Assembly (NCBI GenBank): GCA_902475455.1
Contig: CABRZO010000121.1
Span: 1-7,592, forward strand
Length of the DNA: 7,592 nucleotides
Source: an uncultured Eubacteriales bacterium
GTDB lineage: Bacteria; Bacillota; Clostridia; Oscillospirales; Oscillospiraceae
Direction of reading: 5' to 3'
Shown: one piece after another, positions 1 to 6,408 of the stretch
Layout: the number at the start of each line of letters is the position of its first letter
How positions within the stretch are numbered: position 1 is the stretch's first letter
The notes under the pieces: generated by a model
The model's database searches: none
The model's input: only the letters and a program-made list of their open reading frames with translations
What the model was told of the DNA's origin: nothing
Translations under genes and position numbers: made by a program

Positions 1-392
1 CCCGCCTGGATCTGGGCCAGACAGCCGTGGCACTTTTCCATCCGCTCCCTGGGGCGCTGTTCCCCCGTGGGCCGGAAGGAGATGGCCTCATAGGGACAGG
101 CCTTCTCGCAGAGGTGGCAGCCCACGCACCCGGTGTTGTCATAGCCCACCAGCCCGGTCTCCAGATCACAATAGAGGCAGTCTTTGGGGCAGGCGGGGAC
201 ACAGGGGGGCTCGGGACAGTGGAGGCAGGCGGCGGAGAGATAGACCAGCTCCGTCTCGCTCTCCCCGCCCAGAATCCGGCGGTAGGGCCGCTGACCCGCC
301 TCAATGTCAATGTCGTTTTCGTCCATGCAGGCGATGGCGCAGGCTCCGCAGGCGGTACATTTGTTTGCGTCAAAGTCAAATACCAGCTTCAT
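1..392 (-). CDS. 4Fe-4S ferredoxin-type electron-transfer subunit of a molybdopterin oxidoreductase (C-terminus cut by window edge)
   Basis: The 130 visible residues read as the beta (electron-transfer) subunit of a DMSO-reductase-family complex, carrying electrons to or from the Mo subunit encoded just upstream. Cysteine groups seen in order: C12-x2-C15-x2-C18-x3-C22; C56-x2-C59-x4-C64-x3-C68; C89-x2-C92-x2-C95-x3-C99-P; and a pair C121-x2-C124 that begins a fourth cluster whose remaining cysteines lie beyond the edge. This four-cluster layout is that of the DmsB/PhsB/HybA-type ferredoxins, usually about 180-200 residues, so roughly a third is probably missing. Two further cysteines, C72 and C75, sit between groups. 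No signal peptide is visible. The ATG overlaps the stop of the catalytic-subunit gene by 4 bases (ATGA), and an AGGAGGAGG-like site lies inside that gene's end, which suggests translational coupling. Family is sure; the exact partner and electron donor are inferred. Confidence 0.93.
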   Translation of the reverse strand, partial: MKLVFDFDANKCTACGACAIACMDENDIDIEAGQRPYRRILGGESETELVYLSAACLHCPEPPCVPACPKDCLYCDLETGLVGYDNTGCVGCHLCEKACPYEAISFRPTGEQRPRERMEKCHGCLAQIQA

Positions 393-2521
393 GCCTTGTC
401 CTCCTCCTTTCGGCTCACGCTGCACCGCACGCTGCGGTAGCCCGGAAAGCCGGAATAGGGGTCGTTGTGGCCCGGGGGAATGATGGAGTTGACGTCGGCC
501 TCCCGGTAGCCGTGGTACAGGAACACAGTACCTGGCTTCACGGTCCGGGTGGGATTGGCCTTCACCGTGATGGCCCCCACCTGGGTGGAAAGTGTCATAT
601 CGTCCCCCGGGGCGATGCCCAGACGTTGGGCGTCCCCGTCGTTCAAATCAGCAGTGGGTTCCGGCCGCAGGGCCCGTAGCCAGGGCACATCGTGGAGCCG
701 GGAGTGGAGGGCGTGGGGCAGCCGGGCCCCGGCCACCAGCCGGAAGGGGTACTTCGTCGGGTCTGCATCGTTGATGCTGTCCCGCCAGGTGGGCAGCGGG
801 TCCAGTCCTTCAAAGTCCTCAATGACGGTGGACCAGAGTTCAAATTTGCCTGTGGGGGTCCGGAATCCGTGCTGGCCCACGGGCACTACTTTGACCCCCT
901 CCAGCTTCTGGGGAAACTGGCTGTGGGCCTTTAAAAAGTCCAGGTCGATGGGGGTGTTCCGGAGCATGTAGCGGACACAGTTCTCGCTGCCGGAGCGCAG
1001 CAGTTCATCCTCCAGTTCCAGTCGGTTGGCCAGCTCCACGATGATCTCATCGTCGGGCCGGGCCTGGCCCAGGGGTGAGATGACCGGCTGGGTGAACTGG
1101 CCGAAGCCGCCCCCAAAGACCTTGAATTCACCCCGCTCCAGGGAGGAGCAGCAGGGCAGCACGATGTCCGCCAGCTTGGCGGAGTCGGTGAGAAACAGAT
1201 CGATGTCCACAAAGAAGTCCAGCTGTTTCAGGGCATCTTCCAGTTCCCGGTCCCCGTTGAACATCCGGAAGTTCATGCCGTGGGCCCAGAGGGCCTTCAC
1301 CGGATAGGGGGTGCCCTCCTTGATCTGCCGGGCCAGGTCGTTGCCCTGCATCTCCCCGATGACCTTGTCCCAGAGGGGGAACCGCTGCCCGCCCACAGGC
1401 CGGGGGGCGTTTTCCGGATACTTTTCCTGGGGGAAGGCGTGGTCCATGGTCTCAAAGCCCGCCATGGAGTGGGCGTAGGTCAGGGGGGCCGGGATCATGC
1501 CCCCGGGCCGGTCATAGGAGCCCATCAGGGCCGACAGGGCCATGACCGCCCGGTGGGTCTGCATGCCGTTGGTGTGGTGGACCATAGCGGCCCCGGACTG
1601 ATTGATGGCCAGGGGCATGTTTTCGTGGATCATCCGGGCCGCCAGCCGCAGCTGATGGGCGGGCACGTCGGTGAGGGCTTCCACCCGCTCGGGCGTGAAG
1701 TCCATGACGTAGTCCCGGTAGGCCTCGTAGCCGTAGACGTTTTGGGCTATGTAGTCGTGGTCCACCCAGCCGTTGACGATGAGCTCCCGGGCCAGCCCCA
1801 GGGCCAGGGCGCAGTCGGTGCCCGGCTTAATGCGCAGATGCAGATCGCACTGCTTTTCCACCGCGGGAGTGATTCTGGGGTCTACAATGATGACCTTCAT
1901 GCCCCGCTGCCGGGCCCGCTCCACGCCGCCGGCCATCAGATACTGGGCGTAGTAGGCGTTGTAACACCAGCCCAGGAAGATGCCCGCCCGGCGCAGGTCC
2001 GGGGCGGCGAAATCCGCCCCGGTGGCCAGCCGCCAGGACATGATGGTGGAGGTGAAGCAGGAGGAGGACTCGGTGCCATAGTTGACAGAGCCGAAGGAGT
2101 AACACAGCCGCTGCAAAAAGGGCCGGTACCACTTGTTATAGCCGGAGTAGAAGGCCACGCTGCTGGGGCCATATTGGGCTTTGAGGGCCTGGAGCCGGGG
2201 GACGATCTCATTCCAGGCCTCCTCCCAGGAGATGGGCTCAAATTTGCCCTCCCCCCGCTCTCCCACCCGGCGCAGGGGGGTGAGCACCCGGTCCTTCCGG
2301 TAGACGTACTGCCGGGTGGCCAGCCCCTTGGGGCACAGCAGCCCATGGTTGGTGGGGTGGTCCTGGGTGCCCTCCACTTTGATGATTTTGCCATCCTTCA
2401 GATAGCAGGTGATGCCGCAGTGGGGACCCGGGGCGCAGATGTCGCAGATGCTGTTCCGGGTGGTGATCCCGGTGCCGGGGCCCGGGAGCTTGGTGTGCAG
2501 TTTTGTATCGGTGATGGCCAT
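389..2521 (-). CDS. Molybdopterin-dependent oxidoreductase, catalytic subunit (DMSO reductase superfamily, substrate unknown)
   Basis: A 710-residue alpha subunit that should bind one 4Fe-4S cluster and a Mo (or W) bis-MGD cofactor. The N-terminal cluster site is C26-x2-C29-x5-C35-x27-C63, followed by PKG with the conserved lysine K65. The spacing between the second and third cysteines is longer than the common x3. The WEEAWNEI segment at residues 99-106 is typical of the family. C155, in an ESSSC context, is the likely metal ligand; it is followed by Phe, not the His of formate dehydrogenases. Residues about 180-250 form the cofactor-binding Rossmann-like part (VIIVDPR), and about 592-705 the C-terminal molydopterin-dinucleotide-binding domain. 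There is no twin-arginine signal, so it should act in the cytoplasm. The ATG has an AAAGGAGG site about 10 bases upstream. It lies 44 bases after the dehydrogenase gene and overlaps the ferredoxin gene by 4 bases. It resembles clostridial proteins loosely labelled thiosulfate/polysulfide reductase or DMSO reductase; the substrate cannot be assigned. Confidence 0.93.
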   Translation of the reverse strand: MAITDTKLHTKLPGPGTGITTRNSICDICAPGPHCGITCYLKDGKIIKVEGTQDHPTNHGLLCPKGLATRQYVYRKDRVLTPLRRVGERGEGKFEPISWEEAWNEIVPRLQALKAQYGPSSVAFYSGYNKWYRPFLQRLCYSFGSVNYGTESSSCFTSTIMSWRLATGADFAAPDLRRAGIFLGWCYNAYYAQYLMAGGVERARQRGMKVIIVDPRITPAVEKQCDLHLRIKPGTDCALALGLARELIVNGWVDHDYIAQNVYGYEAYRDYVMDFTPERVEALTDVPAHQLRLAARMIHENMPLAINQSGAAMVHHTNGMQTHRAVMALSALMGSYDRPGGMIPAPLTYAHSMAGFETMDHAFPQEKYPENAPRPVGGQRFPLWDKVIGEMQGNDLARQIKEGTPYPVKALWAHGMNFRMFNGDRELEDALKQLDFFVDIDLFLTDSAKLADIVLPCCSSLERGEFKVFGGGFGQFTQPVISPLGQARPDDEIIVELANRLELEDELLRSGSENCVRYMLRNTPIDLDFLKAHSQFPQKLEGVKVVPVGQHGFRTPTGKFELWSTVIEDFEGLDPLPTWRDSINDADPTKYPFRLVAGARLPHALHSRLHDVPWLRALRPEPTADLNDGDAQRLGIAPGDDMTLSTQVGAITVKANPTRTVKPGTVFLYHGYREADVNSIIPPGHNDPYSGFPGYRSVRCSVSRKEEDKA

Positions 2522-2565
2522 AGGGCGTCACCCTCCTTTGGGGAGAATATGGGGCGGCGAAATAG

Positions 2566-3555
2566 TTATTCGGAGACCTGGTTGGCCAGCTTGTCCCCGG
2601 CCTGGAAAGTCTTGGCGTTGTCCAGGGTGGTCCGGGCAATGCTGCCCAGGGCCTCCTGGGTGAAGAATCCCTGGTGGGAGGTCAGCACCACGTTGGGGAA
2701 GGAGAGCAGCCGCTGCACCGTGGAGGTCTGCAAAATGGAGTCGGAGAGATCCTCAAAGACGTATTCTGTCTCCTCCTCATAGACGTCCAGGCCCACGGCG
2801 AAGAATTTATGGTCCCGGATACCGGCGATCAGATCCTCGGTGCGGATCAGGGCGCCCCGGGAGGTGTTGACCAGGATGACTCCGTCTTTCATTTTTGCAA
2901 TGGAGTCGGCGTTGATCAGGTGCCGGGTGTCCGGAGTCAGGGGGCAGTGGAGGCTGATCAAATCGCTGCGGCGGAGCAGTTCATCCAGGGAGACAAAGGT
3001 GAGCCAGTCCAGATCCTGCCGGGGATAGGGGTCGTAGGCCAGCACCTCCATACCGAAGCCCTTGCAGATCCGGGCCATAGCCAGGCCGATCTGGCCGGTG
3101 CCCACAATGCCGGCGGTCTTGCGGTAGAGGTCCACCCCCATGAGTCCTGTCAGGGCAAAGTTGTTCTCCCGGCATTTGATATAGGCCTTGTGGGTGTGGC
3201 GGTTGGCGGTGAGGGCCAGGGCCATGGCGTGCTCCGCCACCGCCTCCGGGGAGTAGCCGGGCACCCGCAGCACCGGGATCTGGTGCCGGGCGGCACACTT
3301 CAGGTCCACGTTGTTGTAGCCGGCGCACCGCATCAGAATGACTTTGATGCCGCAATCTGCCAGCCGGTCAATGACCTGGGCGGACAGATCCGCGTTGACA
3401 AAGGCGCAGACCCCCTCGTAGCCCTGGGCCAGAGGTGCAGTCTCCGGTACCAGGTTGGCCTCAATATAGGTGATCTCCAGGCCGGGATACTCCGGCAGCA
3501 GCTGATCAAAGGATTCGATGTCGTAGGGCTTGGCCCCGTAAAAGAGAATTTTCAT
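2566..3555 (-). CDS. ldhA: NAD-dependent D-2-hydroxyacid dehydrogenase, D-lactate dehydrogenase LdhA-like
   Basis: Reduces a 2-keto acid, most simply pyruvate to D-lactate with NADH, in the cytoplasm. At 329 residues it matches the length of E. coli LdhA and resembles it throughout. Visible features: the substrate-loop motif RCAGYNNVDL (75-84); the nucleotide-binding GTGQIG (152-157), with D175 in LAYDPYP suited to NAD rather than NADP; the ISLHCPLTP segment (200-208); and the catalytic set R233 (NTSRGAL), E260 (DVYEEE) and H294 (TSHQ). The start has an AAAGGAAG site a few bases upstream. It is the first gene of the leftward operon, with the Mo enzyme only 44 bases downstream and no terminator between them. 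This arrangement raises the possibility that the true substrate is another 2-hydroxy or 2-keto acid linked to the Mo enzyme. D-lactate dehydrogenase is the best call from similarity; substrate range is not proven. Confidence 0.88.
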   Translation of the reverse strand: MKILFYGAKPYDIESFDQLLPEYPGLEITYIEANLVPETAPLAQGYEGVCAFVNADLSAQVIDRLADCGIKVILMRCAGYNNVDLKCAARHQIPVLRVPGYSPEAVAEHAMALALTANRHTHKAYIKCRENNFALTGLMGVDLYRKTAGIVGTGQIGLAMARICKGFGMEVLAYDPYPRQDLDWLTFVSLDELLRRSDLISLHCPLTPDTRHLINADSIAKMKDGVILVNTSRGALIRTEDLIAGIRDHKFFAVGLDVYEEETEYVFEDLSDSILQTSTVQRLLSFPNVVLTSHQGFFTQEALGSIARTTLDNAKTFQAGDKLANQVSE

Positions 3556-3614
3556 ACTGGGACTTCCTTTCTGTCCATGGATGGATAAGGTTAGCCTTTG
3601 CCGCCAGGGATATG

Positions 3615-3620
3615 TTTATA
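3615..3620 (-). promoter_or_regulatory. Possible -10 box for the leftward ldhA operon
   Basis: On the minus strand these bases read TATAAA, one base from the TATAAT consensus, and would place the transcript start about 50 bases before the ldhA ATG. The matching -35 position falls in a TTTTCC/TTTCCC stretch (around 3638-3645), a poor match. The box may therefore rely on an activator, or be chance. The presumed -35 overlaps the left arm of the dyad at 3638-3682. Confidence 0.35.
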
Positions 3621-3637
3621 CCCGGCTTCCGCCCTCC

Positions 3638-3682
3638 GGGGAAAAACCCCTGTTTTCACGGTGAGACGGTTGATTTTTCCCC
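3638..3682. promoter_or_regulatory. Nested dyad symmetry, candidate operator in the divergent promoter region
   Basis: Two 9-base arms, GGGGAAAAA at 3638-3646 and TTTTTCCCC at 3674-3682, are perfect inverted repeats. A second, inner dyad TCAC-G-GTGA at 3656-3664 shares exactly the same centre, base 3660. The right arm overlaps the -35 box of mobAB, and the left arm sits where the -35 of the ldhA operon would be. A regulator bound here could affect both promoters. No known binding-site consensus was recognised, so the regulator is unknown. Confidence 0.4.
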
Positions 3683-3699
3683 CGAACAATAGGTAAAAT
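3670..3699 (+). promoter_or_regulatory. Sigma-70/SigA-type promoter for mobAB
   Basis: A -35 box TTGATT (3670-3675) and a -10 box TAAAAT (3694-3699) are separated by 18 bases. This predicts a transcript start near 3706. That start would leave almost no leader for an ATG at 3708 but a normal leader of about 32 bases for the ATG at 3738, which agrees with the ribosome binding site evidence. Confidence 0.6.
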
Positions 3700-3721
3700 A
3701 GAATGCAATGACAAAACGGAC

Positions 3722-3730
3722 AGGGGAGGG
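3722..3730 (+). promoter_or_regulatory. Ribosome binding site that fixes the mobAB start
   Basis: AGGGGAGGG lies 7 bases before the ATG at 3738, an ideal spacing. The alternative in-frame ATG at 3708 has no comparable purine-rich site in front of it and lies almost on the predicted transcript start. The site therefore supports a protein beginning MGEKNRC, 10 residues shorter than the longest reading frame. Confidence 0.75.
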
Positions 3731-3737
3731 AAACCAG

Positions 3738-4802
3738 ATGGGAGAGAAAAACCGCTGCGCGCTGATTCTGGCGGGGGGGCGCTCCCGGCGCATGGGCCGG
3801 GACAAGGCCCTGCTGCCCTGGGGGAGGGAAACCCTGCTGGAGCGGGCGGTCCGGTTCTGGCAGACCTCCGGCCGGGTGGACCGGGTTCTGGTGGCGGAGG
3901 GAACGCCGGGACGGCTGTCCCCCCTGCCTCCCGGGGCGGAGCCGGTGGCGGACCGGGTGCCGGGCCAGGGCCCCATGGGAGGGCTGATGGCCGGGTTTGA
4001 GGTCTCCGGGGCCGACCTGCTCTATGTCAGCGCCGTGGACCTGCCCAATCTGCGGCATGAGGCCATCCTGCCGCAACCGGAACACGACGTGGCGGTCTAC
4101 CGCCGGGATGGCCGGCCGGAGCCCCTGTTCGGGGTATACCGGCGCAGCGTGGTGCCGGCGGCCCGGGCCCTGCTGGAGCGGGGGGACGGAAAAATGTCCC
4201 ATCTGCTGGAGGCGGTAAATACCGACTATTATTATACACCACCCTGCCTGGAAGGGGTACTGCAAAATCTCAATTCCCCGGCGGACTGTCTGGCGGCCCG
4301 GGCCGGTTCACCCCCTATGGTGGCGGTGACGGGTTGGTCTGGCTCCGGCAAGACCACGTTCCTGCGGGGGCTGATCCCGGCCCTGGTGCGCCGGGGGCTG
4401 CGGGTGGCGGTGATCAAGCACGACGCCCACGGCTTTGAGATGGACCGGGAGGGAAAGGATACCTGGCTGCTGTCCCGGGCCGGGGCGGAGAGCGTGGCCC
4501 TTCTGGGGCCCCGTCAGTGGGCGGCCCTGGGCAGCGGGGAGAGAGACCTGGACCAGCTCCGCCGGTGCCTGCCCCCGGTGGATGTGATTCTGGGAGAGGG
4601 GTTCAAATACAGCCCCCTGCCCAAGCTGGAAATCTGCCGCTCCGCCGCCGGAGCTGATCCCATCACCCGGGACGACAGCCTGCTGGCCCTGATCACCGAC
4701 CAGCCCCGGGAAGAATCGGTGCCCCAGCTGGGGCTGGAGGATTTTGAGGGTTGCGCAGAGCTGCTCTGCCGCAGCTTCGGCCTGGGTCGGGAGGGCCGCT
4801 GA
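3738..4802 (+). CDS. mobAB: MobA-MobB fusion: molybdenum cofactor guanylyltransferase plus molybdopterin-guanine dinucleotide P-loop GTPase
   Basis: A 354-residue cytoplasmic protein joining two cofactor-maturation domains. The N-terminal half (about 1-190) is MobA, which transfers GMP from GTP to Mo-molybdopterin to give the MGD cofactor of DMSO-reductase-family enzymes. It shows the nucleotide-binding signature LILAGGRSRRMGRDKALL (9-26), the DRVPGQGPMGGL segment, SAVDLP, EPLFGVYR and the closing NLNSP motif. The C-terminal half (from about 194) is MobB, with a P-loop GWSGSGKTT at 199-207 and the KHDAHGFEMDREGKDTW segment typical of the family. The start at 3738 is chosen from the AGGGGAGGG site and the promoter position; an ATG 30 bases upstream is less likely. 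The gene faces the Mo-enzyme operon and leads a group with ansA 34 bases downstream. Separate mobA and mobB genes are more familiar, but the fusion is intact with both active sites present. Confidence 0.93.
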   Translation: MGEKNRCALILAGGRSRRMGRDKALLPWGRETLLERAVRFWQTSGRVDRVLVAEGTPGRLSPLPPGAEPVADRVPGQGPMGGLMAGFEVSGADLLYVSAVDLPNLRHEAILPQPEHDVAVYRRDGRPEPLFGVYRRSVVPAARALLERGDGKMSHLLEAVNTDYYYTPPCLEGVLQNLNSPADCLAARAGSPPMVAVTGWSGSGKTTFLRGLIPALVRRGLRVAVIKHDAHGFEMDREGKDTWLLSRAGAESVALLGPRQWAALGSGERDLDQLRRCLPPVDVILGEGFKYSPLPKLEICRSAAGADPITRDDSLLALITDQPREESVPQLGLEDFEGCAELLCRSFGLGREGR

Positions 4803-4836
4803 GGGGCGGCGTAAAATCAGAAGGACAGAGGATTTT

Positions 4837-5868
4837 ATGGACGAGAAACAACGCATCTGTATCATTTATACCGGCGGTACCATCGGCATGGTGCCCAGCG
4901 ACAAGGGCTATGTCCCCAAGGCCGGGGTGTTCGAGCCCCTGCTGCGCAGCATCAACGATATTCACCGGCCGGAGTTCCCGGACTGGGAGCTGGTGGAGTT
5001 TTCCCCGCTGCTGGACTCCTCCAACATCGCCGTCCAGGACTGGAATAAGATCGGCCGGGTGATCGCCCAGCGCTATGAGGAATTTGACGGCTTTGTAGTG
5101 CTCCACGGCACCGACACCATGGCCTACACCGCCTCCGCCCTCTCCTTCATGCTGGAGGGGCTGGACAAGCCGGTGGTGTTAACCGGGGCCCAAATCCCCC
5201 TGTGCATGATGCGCAGCGACGGGCTGGACAACATCGTCAACGCCATTCTGATCGCCGCCTCAGGCCGGGTGAAGGAGGTGTGCCTGTTCTTCGGGGGCAA
5301 GCTGCTGCGGGGCAACCGGAGCACCAAAACCTCCGCAGATCTGCTGGAGGCCTTTGATTCCCCCAATTCCCCCTGCCTGGCAGAGACCGGCATCGAGATC
5401 CAGTATCACCAGGGAGAGCTGCTGCCAGGGCAGCCCGGGCCCCTGCGGCTGCAGGAGTTTGTGGAGGTGCCCATCGGGGTGCTGAAGGTGTTCCCGGGCA
5501 TTCAGTTTTCCCTCTTTGAGTCCATCATGACGGAGAAACTCAAGGGAGTGGTGCTGGAGGCCTTCGGGGCGGGCAACATTCCCAGCGGCGCCGACTCCCA
5601 GCTGCTGCCCCTGGTGGAGCGGGCCTATCGCAACGGCACCATCATCACCGTGTGCTCCCAGTGCCCCCAGGGCTCCGTCAGTCTGGGCACCTATGAGACC
5701 AGCCGGGGACTGGCCCGGGCCGATGCCGTCAGCGGTGGCGATATGACCATTGAGGCAGCGGTGACCAAATTATATTATCTGTTCAGCTGTGGCTACGATA
5801 AGGAGACCATCCGGGAGAAGATGGAGCAAAATCTCCGGGGCGAGCGCAGTGAGATGAAATCAATTTGA
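4837..5868 (+). CDS. ansA: Type I (cytoplasmic) L-asparaginase
   Basis: Hydrolyses L-asparagine to L-aspartate and ammonia. The 343 residues match the cytoplasmic AnsA family (E. coli AnsA is about 338), and no signal peptide is present, unlike the periplasmic type II enzymes. Visible catalytic features: YTGGTIG with T12, LHGTDT with T92 and D93, and the lysine K164 in GNRSTK, which together form the two Thr/Asp/Lys elements of the bacterial-type asparaginases. TGAQIPL and the C-terminal DMTIEAAVTKL segment are also family hallmarks. The ATG at 4837 is chosen because the family's N-terminus begins there and an AGAAGGA site lies upstream; the reading frame is open further upstream only inside mobAB. 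It is the middle gene of the plus-strand group, 34 bases after mobAB and 8 bases before the carbonic-anhydrase-like gene. A glutaminase side activity cannot be excluded. Confidence 0.95.
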   Translation: MDEKQRICIIYTGGTIGMVPSDKGYVPKAGVFEPLLRSINDIHRPEFPDWELVEFSPLLDSSNIAVQDWNKIGRVIAQRYEEFDGFVVLHGTDTMAYTASALSFMLEGLDKPVVLTGAQIPLCMMRSDGLDNIVNAILIAASGRVKEVCLFFGGKLLRGNRSTKTSADLLEAFDSPNSPCLAETGIEIQYHQGELLPGQPGPLRLQEFVEVPIGVLKVFPGIQFSLFESIMTEKLKGVVLEAFGAGNIPSGADSQLLPLVERAYRNGTIITVCSQCPQGSVSLGTYETSRGLARADAVSGGDMTIEAAVTKLYYLFSCGYDKETIREKMEQNLRGERSEMKSI

Positions 5869-5876
5869 GGTGATGG

Positions 5877-6401
5877 ATGATGAAAAAACCGACGATTTCC
5901 CCCAAGGCTATGTTGGCCCAGGACGCAGTGGTCTGCGGCGACGTGACCATCGGGGCGGACAGCAGCCTTTGGTTCCACGCGGTGCTCCGGGCGGAGTCCG
6001 CCGCCATCCGGGTGGGAGAGGGCAGCAATATTCAGGACAACTGTGTGGTCCATGTGGACCCGGGCTATGATGTGGACATCGGGCCCCATGTCACCGTGGG
6101 CCATGGCGCCATCCTCCACGGCTGTTCCATCGGGGAGGGTACCCTGATCGGCATGGGCTCCACGGTGCTCAACGGGGCAAAGATCGGGAAAAATTGCCTC
6201 ATTGGCGCCGGCAGTCTGGTTACCCAGAACGCGGTGATTCCCGACGGACACCTGGCCTTTGGCCGGCCCGCCAAGGTGGTGCGGCCTTTGACCCAGGGGG
6301 AGAAGGAACAGAACCTCCGCAGTGCCCAAGACTATGTGGAGGAGGCCCGGGAATACTGCCGGGCGGGAATGATGTCCAAGGGAAGATCAGAACAAGTGTG
6401 A
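5877..6401 (+). CDS. Gamma-class carbonic anhydrase-like left-handed beta-helix protein (CamH/YrdA/PaaY type)
   Basis: A 174-residue hexapeptide-repeat protein predicted to fold as a trimeric left-handed beta-helix with metal sites between subunits. Candidate metal ligands are H59 (VVHVD) and H76 and H81 (VGHGAILHGC); the last two have the same spacing as H117 and H122 of the archaeal Cam enzyme. R38 and the Q53-D54 pair also match conserved active-site positions. The longer loop and acidic residue of Cam are absent, as in the CamH branch, so carbon dioxide hydration is plausible but not certain; many relatives have no demonstrated activity. Hexapeptide turns run to about residue 135, followed by a charged helical tail. 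GAGGTGAT overlaps the ansA stop region and serves the ATG at 5877 (a second ATG follows directly at 5880). The 8-base gap suggests co-translation with ansA. It is the last gene before the hairpin terminator. Confidence 0.9.
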   Translation: MMKKPTISPKAMLAQDAVVCGDVTIGADSSLWFHAVLRAESAAIRVGEGSNIQDNCVVHVDPGYDVDIGPHVTVGHGAILHGCSIGEGTLIGMGSTVLNGAKIGKNCLIGAGSLVTQNAVIPDGHLAFGRPAKVVRPLTQGEKEQNLRSAQDYVEEAREYCRAGMMSKGRSEQV

Positions 6402-6408
6402 GCATACA

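Larger units (their letters stand above)
3556..3737. promoter_or_regulatory. Divergent control region between the ldhA/Mo-enzyme operon and mobAB
   Basis: This 182-base gap separates two transcription units that point away from each other. It is more AT-rich in its right half than the neighbouring genes. It contains the rightward promoter, a possible leftward -10 box, a nested dyad symmetry centred on base 3660, and both ribosome binding sites. No small gene, tRNA or recognisable riboswitch (including the Moco RNA motif) was seen by eye. Because one side needs molybdenum cofactor and the other makes it, co-regulation from here is plausible but inferred. Confidence 0.7.

Noticed and set aside
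1280..2782. A 500-codon plus-strand open frame antisense to the Mo enzyme and dehydrogenase genes.
   Set aside because: It spans two clearly real minus-strand genes and their junction. It is rich in Gly, Val, His and Pro, as expected from the complement of GC-rich codons, and has no recognisable domain.
2674..3588. A 304-codon plus-strand open frame antisense to ldhA.
   Set aside because: The opposite strand encodes a full LdhA with all catalytic residues. This frame shows no family motifs and no ribosome binding site of note.
3638..3650. GGGGAAAAACCCC as a small hairpin or terminator.
   Set aside because: The stem is only 4 bp with a 5-base loop and is not followed by a clean T run; it is better seen as part of the larger dyad.
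3670..3689. TTGATT...GAACAA, which looks faintly like a Rex (redox repressor) operator, attractive beside an ldhA gene; the TTGAT also resembles an FNR half-site.
   Set aside because: Only four of six arm positions are symmetric, and it lacks the TTGTGA/TTGTTA core of Rex sites. There is no matching ATCAA at FNR spacing. It is also explained by the -35 box.
3708..3737. The upstream ATG at 3708 as the mobAB start.
   Set aside because: There is no ribosome binding site, and it lies almost on the predicted transcript start, whereas the ATG at 3738 has an ideal site.
3591..4265. A 224-codon minus-strand open frame across the divergent promoter region into mobAB.
   Set aside because: It lies opposite the MobA domain, has low-complexity Pro/Gly/Arg/Gln-rich content and would run through the regulatory region.
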